From CAYVFC01 sp964450715 (GTDB lineage Bacteria; Myxococcota_A; Polyangia; Polyangiales; JAFGIB01), in the NCBI GenBank assembly GCA_964450715.1, contig CAYVFC010000127.1, positions 1 to 23,620 of the forward strand: a stretch of 23,620 bases of DNA. The letters are read 5' to 3'. A program made the position numbers and the translations under genes. Shown here piece after piece: positions 7,572 through 14,220 of the stretch. Each line of letters begins with the position of its first letter. The stretch's first letter is position 1. Below the pieces are notes generated by a model. The model had not been told where the DNA came from and did not search any database. It saw only the letters and a list, made by a program, of their open reading frames with translations.

Positions 7572-9482
7572 CTACTCGGACGGCATGATTCCGCTGATCT
7601 TGGCCCGCATCCCCTTGATGCCGAGAACCCCGGAGTAGGCGTCGTTGACGCCGTCGTTGTCGTAGTCCACGTCGGGTTGCGTCGGATAGATGACGGCACG
7701 GTGCGGCCCGCCGTTGCCGCAGCCGTTCACGTAGGCGTCGCAACCGCCCTGCATGAGATCCAGGAAATTGTCGCAGTTCTTGTCGGGACCGTAGGCCCTG
7801 TCGCCCTCTTTGCAGCTCCGGTAGGGAGCCTCCCTGACCTCGGGATCCCAGCAGCACATGCCCAGGAGCATGGGGATGGACAGCCCCAACGCCGTGCCTC
7901 TCTCGTCCAGGCCGATCTGTTCCAGCGACTCGGCGGAGATGGCTCCGCAGACGATGCTCTTGGTGTTCGGATCGTCCCCCATGTACTCGGGAGCCAACAC
8001 TTCCGGGATAACTTCCGGAGGCGGCGGTATCGGGGAAGCGGATTGCAGGTTCATGGTCGTGCGGGTTATCAGGTTGTGTACTCTGAATAGACCAAACGGG
8101 ATCCGCACGCTCACGTCGGCCGGTTCGGTGGTGACGACCAGCCCCCCCGGCTCGAGCCTCGCGTGGATGATGGACTCGGGTAGATTGTCGTCGGTCACGG
8201 CCAGGGGGTCTACCAGGAAGGGGAAATCCACGCCCGGCGATTGGCCGCCCAGATCTTCCGCGGGAATACCGGCGTAAATGCCCAGGCGGATAGCGTCGTC
8301 GGGTACGGTCGCCGTCCGTACGTCGAGATCCAGCGCCTGTATCATGGCGCTGTTGGCGCCCTCGGCGATGCTGGTCCGCATGAAGTCATTGATCAGATCA
8401 TTGACCGCTATCGGAACGCCGCCGACGGAGATCTCCTCGGCGATCGCGTTGCCGAATACGTTTCCCTTGCCCGCGTCGTTTTCGTCGCGGTACACGCAAC
8501 CCACCGGCGGTGTTCCCCGCAGCAAATCGATGTTGGTCAAGCGATAGATGATCTCGGCTTTACAGCTCGAATCGCAACCGTCCAGGTTCACCGTGTTACC
8601 GTCGTCGCATTGCTCGTCCGGATCGATTCTCTGGTTGCCGCAGGCGATCTGCTGGCAATCGACGGAGCAGTTGACCGCGTTGCCCTGCGCGTCCTTGCCG
8701 CCGTCGCACTCTTCCTCGCCCGCGACCACCCCGTCGCCGCAACCCTTGAGGACGCAGCGCCCCTGAATGCACCAGCCCTGCTGCCCGTTTCCGTACGAGC
8801 AATCGGTCCGGTCGTCCGCAACGGGCCCGTCCGGCTCGCACCGGTGCTCGTCGTCGTTGCAGACCAGATCGGCCGCGCAAGCGTCGGCGACCGCACAGCC
8901 GCGCGCGGCGTCGCCGGAAACGCAGCCGTACCGGCACCTGGTCGTGCATCCGTCCGCGTCGTCGGCGTTCGCGTCGTCGCACTCCTCGTCGCCGTTGACC
9001 ATGCCGTCGCCGCAGACCGCCTGGCGACAGATCCCGCCCAGACAGTACATCGCGTCCCCGCACACGACCCCGTCCGCGGTAACCGGGGCGGATCGACACA
9101 GGTGGCGATCGGTGTCGCAGCTCTCCTCGCCGTTGCAGGGATCCAGATCATCGCAATCCGAGTCCCCTTTACACGAAAAGGCGCAGAGACTGTCGCAGCC
9201 GTCTTGGTCGTTGTTGTTGCTGTCGTCGCACTCCTCGAGATCTTGCCTGATCCCGTCCCCGCACCAGGTTTCGCCTTCGCCACCGTCGCCGCCATCACTA
9301 CCTTCGCTTCCCCCGTCCGCGCCGGGGACCGAAGCGTCCTGCCCGAGCGAAGCGTCCGGTTCCGAATCGGCGTCGCCGTTCCCTTCGGCGCCATCCTCGT
9401 TACACCCCGTCAACGCTACCGGCATCATCAGGGCGAGCAGCGCGACCCGGACCACGCCGTACCGGAACCAACGACTATTCAT
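7572..9482 (-). CDS. Lipoprotein with Myxococcus Cys-rich (DUF4215-type) repeats
   Basis: The frame opens with ATG ATG AAA ATG. AGAAGAGG touches the first ATG, so the third ATG (5'-end at 9482) has the best spacing and gives 636 residues. In numbering from the first ATG (9491), the signal ends at ALTGC (Cys30), then comes an Asp/Gly/Ser linker. Four Cys-rich repeats of the form CGDG...EECDD...DGC...C follow at about 77-103, 160-186, 251-279 and 284-310, the third and fourth degenerate. Other Cys pairs lie between them. From 311 on is an uncharacterised ~330-residue domain ending in an Asp-rich DVDYDNDGVNDAYSG segment that looks calcium-binding (thrombospondin-3-like). Such repeats are expanded in Myxococcota surface proteins; the specific function is unknown. 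Confidence 0.85.
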   Translation of the reverse strand: MNSRWFRYGVVRVALLALMMPVALTGCNEDGAEGNGDADSEPDASLGQDASVPGADGGSEGSDGGDGGEGETWCGDGIRQDLEECDDSNNNDQDGCDSLCAFSCKGDSDCDDLDPCNGEESCDTDRHLCRSAPVTADGVVCGDAMYCLGGICRQAVCGDGMVNGDEECDDANADDADGCTTRCRYGCVSGDAARGCAVADACAADLVCNDDEHRCEPDGPVADDRTDCSYGNGQQGWCIQGRCVLKGCGDGVVAGEEECDGGKDAQGNAVNCSVDCQQIACGNQRIDPDEQCDDGNTVNLDGCDSSCKAEIIYRLTNIDLLRGTPPVGCVYRDENDAGKGNVFGNAIAEEISVGGVPIAVNDLINDFMRTSIAEGANSAMIQALDLDVRTATVPDDAIRLGIYAGIPAEDLGGQSPGVDFPFLVDPLAVTDDNLPESIIHARLEPGGLVVTTEPADVSVRIPFGLFRVHNLITRTTMNLQSASPIPPPPEVIPEVLAPEYMGDDPNTKSIVCGAISAESLEQIGLDERGTALGLSIPMLLGMCCWDPEVREAPYRSCKEGDRAYGPDKNCDNFLDLMQGGCDAYVNGCGNGGPHRAVIYPTQPDVDYDNDGVNDAYSGVLGIKGMRAKISGIMPSE

Positions 9483-9827
9483 TTTCATCATCCTCTTCTC
9501 TGGTAGCTCGCGCGCTCCGTTACGATACGGGGCTACATCTCCAGTGTGCGTCCAGACCGAACGGCGGACGGAAAAATCACCATCCGGGGACTATAGACGA
9601 ACGGAGCCAGAAGTCCCGTTCTAACCCCACCGCGCGCTTACCGGCGAAACTCGAAAGACCACGAACCTGGGTGAGCAAAAATCGACCACATCCGCGACGC
9701 GCCAGTTGACGGATCGCGAAACCTCCTGGACAACCCGTTGTATTGCGCGGCCACACGCCCCGGATATGCTTGTCCGCAGCTTGTCGCCAATTCACTCGCA
9801 AATTCCCGAAGGCAGGAGATCTCCCAT
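9483..9827. other. 345-bp intergenic region between divergent genes
   Basis: Nothing convincing is seen beyond likely promoters for the Myxo-repeat lipoprotein (minus) and the SMR-like transporter (plus). A TTGACG at 9706-9711 has no good partner -10. A longer upstream start for the transporter (9738) is possible but would add a non-hydrophobic Pro/Cys-containing leader and lacks a ribosome-binding site. Confidence 0.35.
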
Positions 9828-10196
9828 ATGAGCGCGTGGATTCCTCTATTTGTCGCTCTGCTTCTCAACGCGGCGGCGAACGTTCTCATGAAAGTCGGAG
9901 CTCGCACCGAGATCGCGGTCCCGGACCAGGCCTCGTTGCTCGCGAAGACACTGGCCTTCCTGAACCTCGCCACCGTCATCGGCATCGTACTGTTTGCCGC
10001 CAACGTGCTCGTGTACCGCAAGGCCCTGGACAGGCTCGACGTCTCGATCGCCTATCCGATAATGGTATCCGGCGGCATGATCATCGTCGCCCTGGCAGCG
10101 GCGCTGCTGCCCATCCTCAACGAGCGCGTCTCGATGATGCGAATCGCGGGGATGGTCGTGACGGCGGTGGGCGTGTGGATCGTCGCGCGGAGTTGA
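9828..10196 (+). CDS. SMR/EamA-type small membrane transporter (ArnE/ArnF-like)
   Basis: 122 residues and four predicted membrane helices, the size of an SMR-family subunit. The start at 9828 is supported by GGCAGGAGA about nine bases upstream. Helix 1 carries LLNAAANVLMKVGA where drug-exporting EmrE-type proteins have an essential Glu; here it is Asn, which argues against a classical quaternary-ammonium exporter. The segment RKALDRLDVSIAYPIM and the closing NERVSMMRIAGMVVTAVGVW follow the half-EamA pattern of ArnE/ArnF-like lipid-sugar flippase subunits. It probably works as a homo- or hetero-dimer in the inner membrane. The substrate is unknown and no partner subunit is seen nearby. Confidence 0.8.
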   Translation: MSAWIPLFVALLLNAAANVLMKVGARTEIAVPDQASLLAKTLAFLNLATVIGIVLFAANVLVYRKALDRLDVSIAYPIMVSGGMIIVALAAALLPILNERVSMMRIAGMVVTAVGVWIVARS

Positions 10197-10287
10197 TCTC
10201 TAGAATTGGAGCGGTGGATTTTTGACCTTCTCAACGGGTATCGGAACGTGACGGCGGCTTTGTTGCCGAGCCGGTCGGCTCCTGTTG

Positions 10288-10349
10288 TCATCTCGAGCGA
10301 AGCGAGAGATCTATATCAACGGAGATTTCTCACTTCGTTCGAAATGACA
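10288..10349. repeat. Common ~62-bp palindromic repeat (TGTCATYTCGAGCGAAGCGAG type)
   Basis: The left arm TGTCATCTCGAGCGAAGCGA continuing GAGATCT is mirrored by the right arm AGATTTCTCACTTCGTTCGA continuing AATGACA, matching at about 23 of 27 positions. Near-identical palindromes are, from general knowledge, scattered through many bacterial genomes. No coding capacity. It lies directly upstream of the ISL3 relic. Confidence 0.75.
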
Positions 10350-10380
10350 CTGATGCCGCTCTAAAGATCCCCGTCTTCTC

Positions 10381-10545
10381 GACGACGACGAAGGACTGCG
10401 AATCGAGGTTGCGATCGAACCGCGGACCAACGGAAAACCCGTGTGTTCCGGGTGCGGTAAACGGAGGCCGGGTTACGACAGGCTGCCGGTCCGAAGCTTC
10501 GAATTCGTCCCGCTTTGGGGAATTGCGGTGCTTTTTCGGAACCAT
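10381..10545 (+). pseudogene. Relic of an ISL3-family transposase (N-terminal zinc-finger end)
   Basis: Read in the frame of position 10381, the segment encodes DDDEGLRIEVAIEPRTNGKP and continues into CSGCGKRRPGYDRLPVRSFE and FVPLWGIAVLFRN. This is the characteristic start of ISL3 transposases: the first CxxC of the zinc finger, then the YDRL...FEFVPLWGI motif. The expected second Cys pair and the catalytic DDE region are missing; the sequence breaks off near 10545 into a pyrimidine-rich stretch. No start codon and no terminal inverted repeat are visible. It is a truncated, non-functional remnant. Confidence 0.75.
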
Positions 10546-10593
10546 CTCTTTTTTCCTTTCTCCCCCTCTGCCTTCTGCTCTGGAGGTGATAGT

Positions 10594-10641
10594 ATGCGCG
10601 GAGACAGTGGCCGTTCGAGCCTACGACTGAGAAGGGGATGA
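10594..10641 (+). other. 15-codon leader ORF with strong Shine-Dalgarno, in frame with the response regulator
   Basis: TCTGGAGGTGAT (SD core 10581-10590) precedes an ATG at 10594 that encodes MRGDSGRSSLRLRRG and stops at TGA 10639-10641. This is the best ribosome-binding site in the area. The frame is identical to that of the response regulator starting 15 bases after the TGA. It could be a leader peptide for translational coupling or an original start cut off by a nonsense mutation. Confidence 0.4.
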
Positions 10642-10656
10642 GAAGGGGGCGGGAAC

Positions 10657-11262
10657 TTGAGTCAAGTGGATGAAGACACGATTCTAATCGTCGAGGATGA
10701 CCGCATTTGCGCGCGCGCGCTGACGCGTCTGATCGGCCGCGAGTACTCGGTACGTGCGGTTACCACCAAGGCCGAGGCGCTCAAGGAACTGGAGCGCATC
10801 GATTCGTTTCGCGCCGCGGTCATCGACGTGCAGCTTCCCGACGGAAGCGGGCTCGACGTACTGGAAGAGGCTCATCTGCGCCGGCCGGACCTTCCGGTCA
10901 GTGTCATCACCGCCTATCTTCAATCGGACGTCATTCAAAAGATCTTCAGCTTTGATGCGAGGTTTCTGGCCAAGCCCTTTTCGACCTTCGATCTCGAGTC
11001 ACTGCGGGATTTCATGCTGGGCGCCGCACCGTCTACCGTCGGCAGACGGCTGCGATTGCTCGCCTCGGAAAGGGGTCTCACGCCCATGGAGACCGAGATC
11101 GTCGGCCTCGCCGCAAACGGCTTTGACAAGAAACTGACCGCCAGATGGCTGCACCTCACCTCGAACGACCTCAACGATCATTTCGACAACATATTGAACA
11201 AGTGCGACTTCTATCGACTGCAGGACCTGGTCGCCTCGCTAATAAGGAATGAGGAGTCATAG
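10657..11262 (+). CDS. Orphan response regulator, receiver domain plus LuxR/NarL-like HTH
   Basis: About 201 residues from a TTG at 10657, with a GTG three codons later as an alternative; a G-rich GGGGGCGGG lies just upstream. The receiver domain is complete: acidic cluster Glu13-Asp14-Asp15, phospho-acceptor Asp57 (VIDVQLPDGSGL), Thr85 (VITAY) and Lys106-Pro (LAKPF). A LuxR/FixJ-type helix-turn-helix follows at about 143-195 (LTPMETEIVGLAANG ... HFDNILNKCDF). The recognition helix is atypical (TSNDLNDHF instead of TVKxH), so DNA specificity or binding may be altered. No histidine kinase gene is adjacent, so the partner must be encoded elsewhere. Upstream are the ISL3 relic and the in-frame leader ORF. 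Confidence 0.85.
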   Translation: MSQVDEDTILIVEDDRICARALTRLIGREYSVRAVTTKAEALKELERIDSFRAAVIDVQLPDGSGLDVLEEAHLRRPDLPVSVITAYLQSDVIQKIFSFDARFLAKPFSTFDLESLRDFMLGAAPSTVGRRLRLLASERGLTPMETEIVGLAANGFDKKLTARWLHLTSNDLNDHFDNILNKCDFYRLQDLVASLIRNEES

Positions 11263-11470
11263 CACCCCCCGGACCTCGTTGCCGCGCCGCTTCGTGGTGA
11301 GAAACACGCCCTGTCGCGCTTCGGTCGAGATAACCTTTCGGCGCTAACGCTTCCGGCAGCAGACAGGAGCCAGAGCGAATAGGTGATTCATAGCCGCTTC
11401 CCGGGCGGGCATATCTGTCGCGGTCGTATCGGCAGTTGTGCCATTCTGTGCCGCGCTGAAACCCGACCGA

Positions 11471-11482
11471 AAAAGCGCTTTT
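11471..11482. promoter_or_regulatory. Perfect 12-bp palindrome AAAAGCGCTTTT
   Basis: A perfect palindrome located four bases before the ATG at 11487. It could be an operator or a decayed terminator stem; there is no other support. Confidence 0.2.
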
Positions 11483-11486
11483 CACC

Positions 11487-12815
11487 ATGAATTCGCAAAC
11501 CAGGCGCTCCGTATCGTTGGCACGGCGTTTGCAGCGATTACCGAACAGAGGACCGATGCCGTATTCAACGGGATTATCGCTAGTGCCGCGACCAGTAGAT
11601 TTTGAGCGGATACCGGCGAGGATTCGGCGCCGAGGGCAAGGAGCGACGAGGAGGAGATCTCTCCCTGCGGTCGAGAGGGCTATTTCGAGCAGGAGCGACG
11701 CCGCCATTCGGCGCCGAAGACCGCCGCAAACCGGTCAAAATCTACTGGTCGCGGCACTAGCAGCGCTCGCTATCGTGGCGATGGGTTGCAGCGGAAATGC
11801 TGAGGGTGACGACAGCGGTACTCAGGACGGCTCGGGCGGAACCGGTGTCTGGGAGGGTAGTGCCGGCTCGGGCGGCGCCGGGATTACTGCCGGCAGCGGC
11901 GGATCCAGCTCGGTTGCCGGCATTGGAGGAGCCGGCGCTTTCGGCGGAAGCGGCGGCTCTGGCGAAACCGCCGGCTCGGGCGAAGGCGGCACGACCGGCG
12001 GCAGCAGCGGGGCCGGCGTCACCGCCGGCTCGGGCGGCGCCGGCGGAAGCTCCTCCAGCGGGACTTGCCAGGGTTCCGTGATGTTCGAGCTCGAGATCCA
12101 GAGTGCTTCACCCAGAGACTATTGCACCAACGCCTGCGGGGCCTGGTTCTCCTTACAGGAGATCGACGCCGCGTCATACCGGGATCCATGCGGAGTACGA
12201 TCCTGCGATACCTGCGAGCTCGGTCCCTGCCCCAGCGTCTGGTGCGGAGACCTGCCCCTCTCCTCGAGCTCGCTCTCCGCGGCATGGAGCGGCGAGCATT
12301 TCGTAAGCGCTACCTGCGGCGAGGACCTTGTATGCACGACCGGTGAATGCGCGCCGCCCGGCCGCTACACGGTGGCCATGTGCGTGACGGAAAACCTCAA
12401 CCGTTTCTGGGGCACGACGAACGATTGCACCCGGGTGGGCGAGGTCGTCTGCACCGAGGTGGAGTTTGACTGGCCCATGACAGGCGTCGTCAAGGGCACC
12501 ATCAACGGCCCGGCTGCGTGCGAGGGGACGTCATCCGCTCTACACAGCTCGCCTTGCACGGAAATCGGTGCGGTCTGTATCGCCGATCCGGGATGCTGCC
12601 GGTGCATCGACACTCCGGACTGCGGTTCGTTCTGGGAGTGTGCCTCCCTCGGATTCGAGGACGAAAACTGCCCGGGTCTTCCCCCGATCGCCGGCAGCGC
12701 CTGCTACGACAGCGGGCTCGTCTGCGGCTATTGCCGGGAGCGATTCGAGCCGCAGACCCATACCTGTAACTCGGATGGCTGGAGGCGGCTCGATCTCGAG
12801 ATCGAGTGCCCCTAG
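11487..12815 (+). CDS. Cys-rich lipoprotein with Gly/Ser linker; signal region overlapped by a palindromic element
   Basis: The recognisable protein begins with a hydrophobic stretch LLVAALAALAIVAMGC (lipobox, Cys101 counting from the ATG at 11487). A GSGG/AGSGG linker runs to about residue 190, then a ~250-residue domain with more than 20 Cys. That domain has no family I can name. The problem is the start. No ATG/GTG lies just before the signal, and the first residues of the hydrophobic core are encoded by the right arm of an inserted palindrome (11579-11761). The available starts (ATG 11487; ATG 11556, preceded by AGAGGA; GTG 11583) would add a 70-100-residue basic leader. Either the element destroyed the original start, or it supplied a new one. 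The domain is real, but expression and export are uncertain. Confidence 0.65.
   Translation: MNSQTRRSVSLARRLQRLPNRGPMPYSTGLSLVPRPVDFERIPARIRRRGQGATRRRSLPAVERAISSRSDAAIRRRRPPQTGQNLLVAALAALAIVAMGCSGNAEGDDSGTQDGSGGTGVWEGSAGSGGAGITAGSGGSSSVAGIGGAGAFGGSGGSGETAGSGEGGTTGGSSGAGVTAGSGGAGGSSSSGTCQGSVMFELEIQSASPRDYCTNACGAWFSLQEIDAASYRDPCGVRSCDTCELGPCPSVWCGDLPLSSSSLSAAWSGEHFVSATCGEDLVCTTGECAPPGRYTVAMCVTENLNRFWGTTNDCTRVGEVVCTEVEFDWPMTGVVKGTINGPAACEGTSSALHSSPCTEIGAVCIADPGCCRCIDTPDCGSFWECASLGFEDENCPGLPPIAGSACYDSGLVCGYCRERFEPQTHTCNSDGWRRLDLEIECP
11579..11761 (+). repeat. Palindromic element, type B copy 1
   Basis: A 183-bp element. Its arms (11579-11609 and 11731-11761) match at 30 of 31 positions, starting GCTAGTGCCGCGACCAGTAG. 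The inner stem TTCGGCGCCG/CGGCGCCGAA is perfect. The core boxes GCAAGGAGCGACGAGGAGGA and TATTTCGAGCAGGAGCGACG match those of type A, but the centre differs (AGATCTCTCCCTGCGGTCGA). The right arm runs into the signal-peptide codons of the lipoprotein gene. Confidence 0.75.
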
Positions 12816-12819
12816 TACG

Positions 12820-14076
12820 TCAGACGCCGCGCTTTTTACGGTCGCCCGGGGTCAGCTTGTCGGGATCGCGAACGCCCACGCCGATGGCGTGCTCGCCGAA
12901 GCGCGCGCGAATCTTGTCCAGCACCGGGCCCAGCGCGTCGCCGCGCGACAGCAGCTTTTGTTCGGTCTTCTCGAAGAGCGAGAGCTGTTCTGCCTCGAGC
13001 GGCTCGAGCTGGCTCAGGCTGATACCGAGCAGGCGCACCGGCTCGTTCACCCGCGCGGCGTCCCAGAGGCCGAGAGCCACGCGGCGGATCACCCGTCCGT
13101 CGGCCGTGGCCTCGGGCAGCGTCCGGCTGCGCGTGCGCAACGGGTAGTTGGGCTCGCTTTCCGCGCCTGCGCTCCGCGAGGTGCGGACCCCGCGCACGCG
13201 GCCGAGCTTCCACTTGAGGGTGACCGTACGACCCGCAACCCGGTCGCGCCGTAGACGGGCGGCCACCGCAAAGGCGTGACTGGTGAGCGTCTCGCTCACC
13301 AGTACGCGTTCGCGCACGTCGCGCTCAAAGGTATTTTCCTCTCCATAGCTCTTGGCCTCGCGCGTGGGCTCGACCGACCGGTCGTCTTCTCCGCGAGCCA
13401 GAGCGGCCAGCACCTCGGCGCGATCTCCCACCACCCGGCGCAGCGCTTTCAGGTCGGCGTCTGCGATATCTCCGAGCGTCTGGTAGCCGGCGGCGCGCAG
13501 CCGCTTCTCGGCCACCGGACCGACACCCCAGAGCGCGCGCACGGGAAGCGGATCGAGCACCCGGCGCTTCTCCTCGGGTCGTACCCACAGCAACCCGTCC
13601 GGCTTGCCCAGCGAGCAGGCGATCTTGGCGACCAGCTTCGAGCCGGCAATGCCGCAGGAGACCACCAGCCCGGTCTCCCGCTTCACACGCGCCTTGAGCT
13701 CGCGGCCCAACGCGAGCGGATCGCCGAAGAGACGCAGAGAGCCCGAAATGTCCAGAAAGGCCTCATCGAGCGCGATGGGCTCGATGAGCGGGGTGAACTG
13801 CTCGAAAATGCCGTGAACCTGCTCGGAGATGCGGGCGTACTTCTTCATGTCGCTGCGCAGGAAAACGGCGTCCGGGCAGAGCTCGCGCGCGCGAAAACCG
13901 GGCATGGCGCTTCGCACCCCGAACGCGCGCGCCTCGTACGAGGCAGCCGAGACCACGCCCCTGGCCGAGGTCGCCCCCACGATCACGGGCCGTCCCCGCA
14001 GCTCCGGGTTGTCGCGCTGCTCGACGGACGCGTAAAACGCATCCATGTCCGCGTGCAATATGACCCGCTCGCTCAC
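12820..14076 (-). CDS. dinB: DNA polymerase IV (Y-family translesion polymerase)
   Basis: 418 residues from a GTG. Y-family catalytic residues are in place: Asp10 in DMDAFYASVE (Tyr15 at the steric-gate position), YEARAFGV in the finger region, and Asp104-Glu105 in ALDEAFLDI (usually SIDEAF; Ala replaces Ser). The thumb has helix-hairpin-helix motifs (LWGVGPVAEKRLRAAGYQTL), and a little-finger domain follows. A beta-clamp binding motif QLSLF lies at 364-368, with ~50 further residues after it; in many Pol IV proteins the motif is at the extreme C-terminus. It copies damaged templates without proofreading. A TACAAT box about 50 bases upstream on the minus strand could be its -10; no LexA-type operator was recognised. 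Its end is 4 bp from the convergent lipoprotein gene. Confidence 0.95.
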   Translation of the reverse strand: MSERVILHADMDAFYASVEQRDNPELRGRPVIVGATSARGVVSAASYEARAFGVRSAMPGFRARELCPDAVFLRSDMKKYARISEQVHGIFEQFTPLIEPIALDEAFLDISGSLRLFGDPLALGRELKARVKRETGLVVSCGIAGSKLVAKIACSLGKPDGLLWVRPEEKRRVLDPLPVRALWGVGPVAEKRLRAAGYQTLGDIADADLKALRRVVGDRAEVLAALARGEDDRSVEPTREAKSYGEENTFERDVRERVLVSETLTSHAFAVAARLRRDRVAGRTVTLKWKLGRVRGVRTSRSAGAESEPNYPLRTRSRTLPEATADGRVIRRVALGLWDAARVNEPVRLLGISLSQLEPLEAEQLSLFEKTEQKLLSRGDALGPVLDKIRARFGEHAIGVGVRDPDKLTPGDRKKRGV

Positions 14077-14220
14077 CGCGCCACCTGCCCTGTGCGCTCC
14101 GAAGCCGGTGCCTCCTAACTATATTGTACGGGCGCCCGCGCGCACAGCCTCACGCGCCAGCCGGGCTCCCAGCAGAACACCTGGCGGGACACGAAAAGCG
14201 GCGCCCGCAACGGCGCGCGC

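Noticed and set aside
8241..9506. Plus-strand open frame (421 codons) over the Myxo-repeat gene
   Set aside because: Antisense of a Cys-rich lipoprotein with unmistakable repeats; no domain of its own.
9828..10196. Classical multidrug exporter (EmrE-type)
   Set aside because: The essential Glu of helix 1 is replaced by Asn; the sequence fits the EamA-half/ArnE-ArnF-like pattern better.
10639..10641. In-frame TGA before the response regulator as selenocysteine codon
   Set aside because: No hairpin of SECIS type was evident, the position precedes the conserved domain, and response regulators are not selenoproteins.
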